Assembly (NCBI RefSeq): GCF_016086655.4
Contig: NC_052131.2
Coordinates: 37,697,705 to 37,761,704 of the forward strand
Source: Lepeophtheirus salmonis
Lineage: Eukaryota; Arthropoda; Copepoda; Siphonostomatoida; Caligidae
Length of the DNA: 64,000 nucleotides
Reading direction: 5' to 3'
Positions 55,385 to 64,000 of this stretch are shown here, piece by piece. Numbering within the stretch: the first letter of the stretch is position 1; every line of letters starts with the position of its first letter. The notes beneath the pieces were generated by a model. It was given only the letters and a program-made list of their open reading frames with translations, did no database searches and was not told the DNA's origin. The position numbers and the translations under genes were made by a program.

Positions 55385-56215
55385 ATATTTTTATTTAATG
55401 AGCCTATCCTCCATCTTAATGTATTTTTCAATCTTGTTCCTGAACCGTTTACAAGCAGAGGCCACCTCAAAACGTGTCCTTGTTGCCTGAAACCTTTTGA
55501 TGCTGACTATCAGAGAGATCACATTATTGTGATGCATGTGACACCCCCACAAATAATAACCTAATGGTTTTGGTCGAGTCTATTCGAGAAGTCCGAAAAA
55601 ATGAGACATTGGACTACAAAAATGCCAATGTCCTCTTGTCAGTGTGTGCAGGGACGATGTTTATTGCCTACTTGGAACAAACTGATTCATCCAGGGTATC
55701 ACGGTGTTGTTAAGAGCATTAAGGCCAACCTCAGAGTTGCATATCTCTCATGACTTGAAAAAGTGCATGGCATGAAAACTTCACTGCAGCTGATCCACAC
55801 AGGCATATAATAGAGCCCAATTTTTTTTAAAATTTTTTTTTCAATATAGGGTGGACATCAGTGATGACCGTAGAGATCCACAAATCAATGCTCCTGTTAC
55901 TGTTGAATCTACGGTAAATCACTGAAAAGCTAAATAAAGGAAAGGTGTGTTTCATTGATGACAGGATCTTCATACATATTTCAAGCCTTAATTTATCTCA
56001 TCTTGTCTATGGTCAGATGCTTGCCCCCTCTGGCCCTACTTTTGTATTTAATATCATCTCTGATGTCTTAAATGATCTTGGTCTGGCTCACATTCCTCTT
56101 TTTGGTCAGAGTTTTGATTGTGACGGTAGAGTTCTTGTTAATTTCCCAATTCAAGTTAGAGAAAAATGTTTTGGTTGGAAATACTTTCCATTTTACGATA
56201 AATTCACTTAATAAG
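55385..56215 (-). mobile_element. Near full-length Tc1-like transposase pseudogene
   Basis: Minus-strand order: 'WEINKNSTVTIKTLTKKRNV' with 'SQTKII' (second HTH), 'DIRDDIKYKSRARGGKHLTI' and 'DKM' (EDLKYKSRARxxRHLLTDKM block), 'ILSSMKHTFPLFSFSVIYRR' (first catalytic block with FSDEKxF eroded), 'NSNRSIDLWISTVITDVHPI' with 'LK', 'ALNNTVIPWMNQFV', 'IVPAHTDKRTLAFL' (QDxAPAHTxK block, Asp lost), 'GYYLWGC' and 'ACKRFRNKIEKYIKMEDRLI' with K and a stop near 55390. All domains except the first HTH can be traced in order over about 830 bases, with several stops and frameshifts. The 88-codon open frame on the plus strand at 55945-56211 is the antisense of this element and is not a gene. Confidence 0.8.
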
Positions 56216-56219
56216 AGTC

Positions 56220-56605
56220 TCAATTTATCGTGCCAACCCCGTAGCTAAAGCTTATATTAATAAAAAGAGGAAAGTACCTGATATAAAACTAACGGTAGTA
56301 CCCAGCATTGCCTGGACTAATTTGGGATCGACAAAAATACTTGTTCTAATAATATACAAGATGACATTGCAACAAGTCGTTAGTGTCACTCGACATCTTT
56401 CATGAGCACATTCACACATAGTTACTTAATACTTAGATGTCCTCAAAAATTAAGAAAGAATAATAAAAGCATGCTATTTTTTTTTTTGATGTAACCCGAT
56501 GAACTAACGAGTACTTTATTTTTCTAAGCATTCCTATGCTGCGGTCCTTACTAAACTTCATCTTAGTGACATTCATTATTTGTTATTTTATAAAATGTAC
56601 TTCCT
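56220..56605. other. Stretch without a recognised gene
   Basis: May include the first-HTH end of the preceding minus-strand Tc1, but I could not read it. Confidence 0.4.
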
Positions 56606-56609
56606 TTTT

Positions 56610-57178
56610 CTTTTTCTTTTATAGGGATTAGTGCACAAAGATTATATAATTGACTAGAACATGAAGTAAAAGGATCCCATCTATGGAAATGTATCGTTCA
56701 GTAGTCAAACTATGACTGAGGTGTCTAGAACAAAAGCCATTAAAGAATAATTTTTTTCTCTAATGAGAAGACCTTAACCACGGAGCTGAGATATTATAAG
56801 CCAAATAGCCATCTATACTAGGAATATATCCTAGACCAATGCTTTCAATCTGTTTTCCAACTCGGTACAGGCGCACAAATACTGACTACTTGGCCATCTT
56901 GAATTCCAAGTTTTACAGTAGGTAAAAATGAGTTTCTAACGGAAGATAATTTGACCACTCCAGAGCCTCGTTCTCAACTCTACGTACTTCAACGCCTTGT
57001 GATACATCGGTAGCCAGGCCTAACGAGTTCGCCGATCAATGTTGACAAAGTAAATATATCTTTCAAAAAAGAATTTAAGATAATGTAGAAATAAATACGT
57101 CGACAAGTTCTGTCAGTCCTTCTACCGTTGTCTCAAACCCATCATTAAGGCTTATGGGGATAAAGCCCGTACATGATT
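56610..57178 (+). mobile_element. Tc1-like transposase relic, catalytic domain
   Basis: Plus strand: 'IFFSNEKTLTTELRYYKPNS' (first catalytic block, FFSDEKTFTxDxxxNxxN with Asp changed to Asn), a long decayed middle, then 'TTWPSWIPSF'-like remnants near 56900, 'YIGSQA' and 'VRRSML' in alternating frames (xxSRAxRVRxxNVD), and 'NKYVDKFCQSFYRCLKPIIK' with 'AYGD' (KYVxxxCxSFRRRLxAIIxAxGDY end). The DNA-binding domain is missing or unreadable, and the sequence is heavily eroded. Confidence 0.65.
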
Positions 57179-57179
57179 T

Positions 57180-57805
57180 TTCTACATATTGTATGTATTG
57201 ACTTGACTTTCGACCTTGACCTCTCAAAATTTAATGTGCTCTTACAGCATATTAATTTATTCAAACTTTTTAAAAAGGTTAATTAAAATCGAACATTAAC
57301 TATTTCAGTAGTCCAAATTAACCATGGAAAAAACATAATTTTCGTTCAAATTCAATGGGAAAGGTAAATATATAACTGAGTAAAAATATAATATGTTTCT
57401 ATTATGTTGTATCTTGATAAAACGTGAATAGTTTTTGCAATACTTATATTACATCTTATTTAGCCAAATAAACTATCTACATTTTTATAGAAAATTCAAA
57501 TGACCGACTGTTTAGAACCTGCCCAAGGATATAGTGCCTCACGTCCAGGCTAAACAGAATAGAAAAGGACTCAGACAACACTAGCCTAGGGGCTTTTTCT
57601 TATTCTGCTATGTGCTATCAATAAATAAACAGTACAAAAGAGTTATTAGAGATTGCACACTATGAGTTTGGTTCAATTATTAATTAACCTTATTATTGTT
57701 TCCTATTGCAAGGCAAAAAATAAACTAAAAGTAAACGGTGCTTTAACTTTATTTTTAAACTGACGTTTCAAAAAAATCAACCTTGAAAATTCTATGAATA
57801 AAATC
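57180..57805. other. AT-rich stretch, no gene seen
   Basis: No recognisable feature. Confidence 0.5.
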
Positions 57806-57808
57806 TTA

Positions 57809-57870
57809 GTTAGCTTGGAACACACGTTCATAACATCTCCGTTAGCTTGGAACACACGTTCATAACATCC
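57809..57870 (+). repeat. Tandem duplication of about 31 bases
   Basis: Adjacent copies at 57809-57840 and 57841-57870 are identical apart from two bases missing near the end (gttagcttggaacacacg ... taacatc). The identity suggests a recent duplication. Confidence 0.9.
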
Positions 57871-58017
57871 GTTGAAACCTCAAACTACCTTCTCGATCGT
57901 CACACTGAGTAAAGTCCAGAATGGTATTTCAAACTTTATATTAAACACTAGTTTGTGAACACTGTAAGAACAAAATTAAGTTTATATCCAGTGAATTATA
58001 ACTAAAATCGACATTTT

Positions 58018-58565
58018 TTATTCAATATAGCCTCTGTCTTCCTTAATGTCGGCCTCCACCTTCATTCTGAAGACTGCACAAACCTTACTGACGTAGTCTT
58101 CTATCAAGTTAGACCATATAGCTTTGATGGAAGACTCCAAGATCTCACTGATCCGTGAGGCGTGGAATTTGATAGATGGAATAATCTGAAGAATTAAGAT
58201 CGGGGGGGCTAGAAGGCCACATGTTCTGGGACAGATTCAAGCTAGGCTTAATAATCCCATAGATAGTAATTCTGCTTGCAGATTTCGAATATATCGAATC
58301 ATACCCGCTTGATTTCTAGCAAATCAGTTTTTGACACTCATAATTATGGTCATTTGTCCATACCTTTTGTTTCCAGCATCGTCCAGACTTTTTGGCAACT
58401 GTTCCTTGGATTTCAAATCACTTTTTAATGCCATACAAGGCCGTCCAACTGATCTTTAAGTCATTAGCAATTTCAATTGGGGTGTGATTGTTGCAAGCAT
58501 TTCCAGTACAGTAATTATGTTGGCTCTCTGTTTTGTTGCCTTTGAAGATATAGTCAATATTTATA
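58018..58565 (-). mobile_element. Internally deleted Tc1-like transposase relic with intact C-terminus
   Basis: The minus strand starts 'ATKQRANIITVLEMLATITP' followed by 'EIANDLKISWTALYGIKK' (first HTH) and 'FEIQGTVAKKSGRCWKQKVW'. The middle is then lost. It resumes with 'NLSQNMWPSSPPDLNSSDYS' (third catalytic block) and 'SEILESSIKAIWSNLIEDYV' with 'SKVCAVFRMKVEADIKEDRG' and 'YIE' before TAA (58018-58020). The second HTH and first two Asp blocks are missing. The C-terminal 50 codons are uninterrupted. Confidence 0.8.
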
Positions 58566-58569
58566 AATA

Positions 58570-59565
58570 AAAACAATTGTAAATTATTATCAAAATATAA
58601 TGCAACCTCACTTTTGTATTAAAGAACCCTATCAAAACTGGGGCTCTGTGTATTTCTTCAACTTAAATATAACGTTAAGAATAGAATGCCTACTTTTAGC
58701 ATCCGTGTACACATTGCAATTTTTGTTGGGTTTATACCTTATACTTTTTAGCTCATAACCTACAATAGTATTTCGAGAAAATAATATTAAATATTTAGAC
58801 GGTAGAGATTATATTATTTCTAAATAAATATGTGTTATTATTATAAAATAAGACACGTTTTATAAATAACTGTTAAGACATCTCTCACTCCACTTAAATC
58901 TCATTTTTTTCATATTCATTGTTGAGTTAGATAAATAATAAGGAGACTAAATAAACATTCTTTACAGCCTCGATAATTAATTCCAGTATTTATTAATAAC
59001 TTAGAAACTAATGAAAAAATATATAAAGCGAGGATAAGATAATTAAAGAATATTTGTATGTAGATCGTAAAGTAAAAATATGAAAGATACAAAGGGAGAG
59101 AGATGTTTGGGAAATATCCCAAAATCTTGGGATGTTGACGTTGCATTATCCCTGATTTGTGATATCAAACTCAAAATCTTGGGAAAAATGCAACAAATTG
59201 AATTACTTTTGTTTTATTAATTTTTTTTTTTTTAATTATTATTCATCCTAATGTTTCAGTCATGTTCGTAAAAAATATTTAAATATAACAAAATAAAAAA
59301 AAACATATGATTAATAGGAAAAAAATAGCTTTAAACAATAAAACAGAAGTTCACAGTTCCTCGTTCGGATAATTCAATACTTCTTCTGTAGTTCCTTGAA
59401 CCAAATTATTTGTTTTTTAAGAAACTTTGTAAAATTGGGTTGTCAACTAGGAACTATATTTCTTCATTAAAATATCCAATTGGTATGAGATAAAAAGCCA
59501 GGGGATATTTCAGCAGCTCCAAAGGCCTCGTCCATCCATCCATTTTATTAATAATTATTTACTTT
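58570..59565. other. AT-rich stretch, no gene seen
   Basis: A minus-strand open frame at 58916-59146 is AT-driven and unrecognised. Nothing else is seen. Confidence 0.5.
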
Positions 59566-59569
59566 TTAA

Positions 59570-60430
59570 TTAAAACTAATAAATTTCTTGCTATGGCCGA
59601 CTTCATACCTCCTTCCTTAGGTCCGAAAAGGAATTTATTTCCCTTAATTTTAATTTCCCAAGGATCTAAGATGCAAGATGCCTTAAGTCTTTTGTCATTT
59701 CACACGACGTATAAATATGAAGTTCCATGCCGCTTTCACCACATTTAAAAGAACAAAGCCTTCCCTTCTTGGTGTTTCCAATAAAATGATTCTATAAAAG
59801 TATGTTGCAGTTAATATGAGCTGGTAGATTTCTAGCTACTATGTCTTTAACACTTTTTAAAGATTGAAAAATATTTAAGATTTTTTCCTTTCTTTCTTTC
59901 AACTCCAGTCCTGTGCAATGTCAGCTAAATCACGGACCTGAGGCAGTCTTATTATGGGGAAATCTTTTAAACTTTAAAAATCTCTCAGCCCTTGCTACAG
60001 CTCTTGGTAAGAATATATTAAAAGATGTTGTCGATTTTTTTTAAATATGGATATTCAGCTTGTTTAGCATTTTTGCAATTTAAAACCAAATAAAATTAGT
60101 CTAAAATCATGTTTGTTTTTGAAATTTGTCATCCAAGGCCCATCCTCTTGTAAAATACGTAGAAGCATTTAAAAAAAAAGATTTTTGCAATTATTATCTC
60201 CGGAGAATTGAGCCCAAAACAACCCATACTTATAGGATGTTCCAATTTTTTAATATTTTCTTTAGAAAATAAAATATTCCTTATACTTTGGAAACTTTTC
60301 CCAATACTGAGGACACTTTTTGAGTCTCCAGTTAGGTTGCATATGAACTTGGAGTTCACATAAAAGTTCCACCAGCAATCCCTCTTGGAGAAGTTCATAT
60401 TAGAAGTATATATAAATATTTTCAATGTGT
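59570..60430 (-). mobile_element. L1/Tx1-like retrotransposon ORF2 C-terminal third
   Basis: The minus-strand 98-codon frame (60425-60129) reads 'SKFICNLTGDSKSVLSIGKS', 'FQSIRNILFSKENIKKLEHP' and 'ISMGCFGLNSPEIIIAKIFF', matching the L1-type region after RT with the (G)GxGLxxxxxxxxAxxxK block. Further down come 'LNIFQSLKSVKDIVARNLPA' and 'NTKKGRLCSFKCGESGMELH' with 'IYTSCEMTKDLRHL' (CxxxC-x8-H-x4-C, all four ligands present), then 'ILGKLKLREINSFSDLRKE' and 'MKSAIARNLLVLIKK'. This is the longest C-terminal segment of the family here. Stops and frameshifts lie between the pieces. Confidence 0.75.
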
Positions 60431-60504
60431 GTATGTATTATGAGAGTTCTACGAGTTTTGATAATATTATGACAATTTTGTTAAAAATACTAATTGAAGT
60501 GAAA

Positions 60505-60570
60505 AGGAGTAGTGGGTCGCACTTAAACATTAAGCAGCCCACGGGCTACAGGTTGGACATCCCAGATCTA
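60505..60570. mobile_element. Possible hAT-type element end
   Basis: The text gcccacgggctacaggttgg followed by acatcccagatc resembles the widespread animal hAT-type terminal sequence (reverse complement CxGGGATGTCCAACCTGxxGCCCGxGGGCxGC). Only about 60 bases are similar and no partner end or 8-base target duplication was found. Identification is from recall of that pattern. Confidence 0.35.
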
Positions 60571-60639
60571 AAAAGTGAAGAGTTTACCACCTGTTCAGTA
60601 GTTTTTAACTTTCTCAGAACCTGTTCCCGTTTCGTCTGA

Positions 60640-62025
60640 CTTTAACTGCAGGTTAACAATATATATAATATATAAAAAACGGGGGAACAAGTTGTAGCTA
60701 AGGACTCCGATAAACTTAATAATGAAGCATATACAGGGGAATGTTCACCAATAATATAAAGAAAAGCCCAAAACCAGGGTTGCAGAGACATGGTCGCAAC
60801 TTTTTTGGTTAAGTAGGAGTCATAAAATTGTACCTACTTCATCTACTAAAATTATTATAATTTATGTAATTAAAACTCGTAAAGTTTTTTTCTAAATGGT
60901 TATAAATTACAAGTATTATTTATAATGTATACTTAAATTAAGAAACTTGAAAGTTGAATTGAATTTAATATTTTACTTTATAAATTTCAAGCGTGTTCTA
61001 TACCTTCTCTAGAGTCTATATAATCAAAATTCCCAAACAGCTCTATTGTCTAAATTATTATGTTGACTAGAGCATAGCCACTTGCCATACTAGGGCATTA
61101 CTTAGTCTAGTGAATAGTCAATATCATCAGTGGTAAATGTACCGTTGCAGTGAGAGGTTGTGAGTACTATCGTTCGACAGTTACAAGTACATTAATTATG
61201 TACAGAAAATTATGATTGAACTAACAATAGATATAATCATATATAACTTTTGGTCCATTTACTTTGTTCTTCTTCTCGTTAAAAATCTTATATTGTATAT
61301 ATTTTCTTTATAGCTGGTACAATTATTATTTACTTCATATAAGTAATAACTACCTATAGCTATAAATTTTATCTATATTTATTGTCTCTATACTCAAATG
61401 ACTCAATTTGTAATCTTCATCAGTATGATTATATAAGTAGATAGTCCCAACTTGTTCATAATACATCTTAATTTATCATCTGACGTCAAATATTGTTCCT
61501 AAAGGTTAACATAAATTTGGGTTTTTGTAGCTTTTGTTTGCTATGAGCCTGGTGGCCTTCTTGCATCTTAAAAATATATATTATAGACTTTGTATATTAT
61601 ATTTGAATGGATATCTAGCTTAAAACAACATGAATTTATATAATTTCAACTTATTTTACCTTTTGACCTTTTTGTGCTCTTTAATTTGTTTTTTGAGAAA
61701 TATGGTATTTAAATCATTTTCGTATTTTGATAGTATAACTTATCACAACATTTTCAGTCCTACAAGCAAGTACATTTTCAATTACATTAACTCTTTATTT
61801 TGAAAGGAAGAAGGACTGCTGTTTAAAATTAATAATATACAAAGTTATTGTATATAAATTGTCGGTTGATGTGGTACATTAATGGTTAAGTATTAACATT
61901 TATATAATAAAATATATTGCTAATAAGGCTTGTAATTTAAGTACAAATAAACAAGCCCCTAAGAAACATATTTTCGATAAAAATTATAAATGAAATGGCA
62001 GTATACAATACATATAGGGTCTAAC
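60640..62025. other. AT-rich stretch, no gene seen
   Basis: No transposase, RT or exon-like signals are seen. Confidence 0.5.
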
Positions 62026-62159
62026 AAATAAATCCAGACATAGTTTGACTTCATCAATTTGAATAACATGGTGAAGTTTACGTCTATTTATGAGAGGTTT
62101 AGAATTTTAGCCTTCATTTGGTCCATATTTTGATGGCCAAAATATCAACATCAATTACA

Positions 62160-62900
62160 GAAGTGACAAGAGGGACCATTGCTTAATTAGCTTTTGCATA
62201 AAAATGACCCAGAGCTATCATCAACTTGACCAGGAATCCCAGGATGACCGTTTACGAGATTTTGAAACATTTAACTAAAAAAACTATATCAACGCTGGCT
62301 GCTATATGAGCATGATGACAGTAAAACCAGCTGTCAAGGGATTCACCATATATGTCCACAGCCAAGCTCTTTTCCTCTCGACTGCAGATAAAACCAAGAA
62401 CTTGGCTAAGCTTTGCAAAGATCTTGAGGCAGTTGGAGATTTGTCAAACTATTCTTTTGATGTTTTTCTCAGACAAAAAAACTTTCACCTTTAAAACCCA
62501 TAGTAACAACAACAGGTGGATAACCATTAGAAAGTCTAAGGCCTCTCTTAAACTGAATATAAATCATGATATCTCCATTACGATACTCTGTGTCGTCTCG
62601 ATTTTTCATGCCGTCTTTCTTTTTCTAGACAAAGGAAAAACTCGGCAAGGTTTTATCTCAACTTTTCTCAGAAGTCCCCTGGATTAGCAAGATTGCAACC
62701 TGTTGTCCATATTTTCTCTAATAGTACTCTGTGCTGGCACACTGCGCTAAAATTTTACAAGATTGGCTCCAAGCCAATGTCCCACCTTTCTTTAATGTTT
62801 AGATCTTCATTCAGCACCTCCAAAATGGAACTGTTAGATTTCTACGTTAGTAGGAAGTTAGATTACAAGAAAAATCCTGCTCTTCCGTGAAGGCCTTAAA
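62160..62900 (+). mobile_element. Tc1-like transposase relic, HTH to mid-catalytic domain
   Basis: Plus strand: 'NPRMTVYEILKHLTKKTIST' (second HTH region), 'MTVKPAVKGFTIYV', then in the 62352-62687 frame 'FSSRLQIKPRTWLSFAKILR' (pre-catalytic KxKRLxxxKxLLxxL), 'LLMFFSDKKTFTFKTHSNNN' and 'RWITIRKSKASLK' (first catalytic block, FFSDEKTFTxxxxxNxxNRWI, Asp kept), then shifted pieces 'KVLSQLFSEVPWISKIAT' and 'HCAKILQDWLQANVPPFF' (the region around and after QQDxAPxHxA). The third block and C-terminus are not recognised. The FSDKKTF frame is open for 111 codons. Confidence 0.75.
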
Positions 62901-62904
62901 CATA

Positions 62905-64000
62905 GACTTTCTGATTTTAGTAAATAAGATAAAATTGTAAAGTTACATTGTCTTACGGTCTACATACCTTTAAATCCGTTTGTAAAAGCCTTGTGTCATG
63001 GTCCACATAATATGGAAAATAATAACTGATAAAAAATTGAACATGTAACTGTATATGAATTCATTTGGCAGTCATTTAGGATAATTTCTGGTAAAGAAAA
63101 TTTTAAAATAGAAAAATATTTAGATAATTCACAAAATCTGCAAAAAAAAGTTTTCATTGTTTTGGGGAATCTCCAATATACGATTAATCCTCCAGAAATT
63201 TGTCATTGAATAGTTTTTCATGGTATTTCATTTTTTTTTTTTCAATTTTGACCTCCTCTAATGAAAAAAAAAATATAACAATAATTGTCGGGGGGCAAAT
63301 CCCATAACTTTGTGTTTTCAAAACCCTTCATATTTAAAAAATACAAAAATATTCTAATTTTTTCCAGGCTGGCGTTTGCAAATCTTACATCTTCGTCTGA
63401 TCTATACACGGACCGTAAAAGGAAAGGCATTCTGCAAAATCTTTAATTGAGTCGTAAATTTACGACCATCCTAAATTCCAGATGTAGAACAATGTATTTG
63501 CTTCTTCCAGATTTCCCTTAATTTGGGTACTCATATATATATGACTTCTACAGTTGTTTTTAAATTTAAAATTATTTTTGTAAGGATGAGATAATTGAGA
63601 AGAGGGTGCAAAAACTCAAATCCTAAAAACGGAGACGATTCTCGATTCAACTTAAAGAAATCTTCTTAGAGCTTCTTATCTGTATTCAAAGTTAATAAAT
63701 GATGTATTTACATCGCTTTGTGAACTCCAAACAACCATTTAAATAGACTTGAACCTTTAGAAAGTTTATGGATCTTGCATGAATATTATGGAAATGGCTA
63801 AAAGATACTTTCGGTGTCCATAAAGTCAAAGTTAATCATTCCAACATTATTTTTGAATAAATTTGATAGCAAATCATTTCTTTCATTGGTCCCTACATCG
63901 CTTCTATATTATTTTCACCTCTGTCGAAAAGATACTTACAATTTTATTTGCTATAAAATTCCACTAAGTTTAATAGAAACTTTGGCCTAGTAATTATTTC
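62905..64000. other. Stretch without a recognised gene
   Basis: A 62-codon minus-strand open frame at 63242-63430 ('SDEDVRFANASLEKIRI') and flanking GC-richer sequence might be a retrotransposon relic, but no diagnostic block could be read. Confidence 0.4.

Noticed and set aside
55945..56211. 88-codon plus-strand open frame that looks protein-like
   Set aside because: The minus strand of the same interval reads as a Tc1 second HTH and KSRARGGKH block and continues in order to a Tc1 C-terminus, so the plus frame is an antisense shadow.
63242..63430. 62-codon minus-strand frame as a retrotransposon piece
   Set aside because: No diagnostic RT, endonuclease or Cys/His block is visible.

Overview
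This window looks like intergenic DNA from an animal genome. It is very AT-rich, has no bacterial-style operons, and has no open frame longer than about 110 codons. It is packed with decayed transposons. The style of the Tc1/mariner fragments, with endings of the type '(S)PDLNPLDF.W ... FRRRLEAVIEAEGGYIE stop', resembles repeats I associate with caligid copepods (salmon lice such as Lepeophtheirus). That species guess is inference from recall; the invertebrate, transposon-rich character is visible in the sequence.

Four kinds of element account for nearly all recognisable sequence. (1) Tc1/mariner transposase relics of several families, about 30 fragments on both strands, all broken by stops, frameshifts or deletions. 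The best preserved are a divergent pair (29990-31010 minus and 31143-32020 plus), the minus-strand copy at 55385-56215, a fish-like Tc1 at 17071-18170, and a copy with inverted repeats at 32910-33720. (2) One Tc1-type family, called 'family A' here, present about eight times (18860-19103, 27285-27720, 28530-28944, 34650-35171, 39452-40270, 44310-44840, 45269-46147, 48829-49585). Where both coding ends survive, the catalytic core is missing, and several copies share the same deletion junction, so this looks like an amplified non-autonomous family. (3) L1/Tx1-like non-LTR retrotransposon pieces: a reverse transcriptase at 3690-4960, an endonuclease at 50530-51010, and C-terminal Cys/His ends at 11650-12110, 34440-34640, 40990-41400, 51778-52140 and 59570-60430. 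(4) Mariner proper: an N-terminal relic at 1855-2075 and an unusual 861-bp fold-back element at 9872-10732.

Layout: 0-8 kb holds Tc1, mariner and L1 relics in AT-rich DNA. At 8.4-9.4 kb there is a phase-compatible set of three exon-like segments, the best hint of a host gene. From 9.9 to 22 kb Tc1 and mariner relics are dense. The stretch 22.2-25.3 kb is empty. From 25 to 35 kb Tc1 and family A copies are dense again. The stretch 35.2-39.4 kb is nearly empty apart from one possible terminal exon. From 39 to 62.9 kb Tc1, family A and L1 relics alternate, with a 60-bp minisatellite at 50.0 kb. The last kilobase is featureless.

No element appears able to move by itself. Family A and the fold-back mariner keep their terminal repeats and TA flanks and so could once have been mobilised by transposase made elsewhere. 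All boundaries are estimates made by eye, and no database search was possible.
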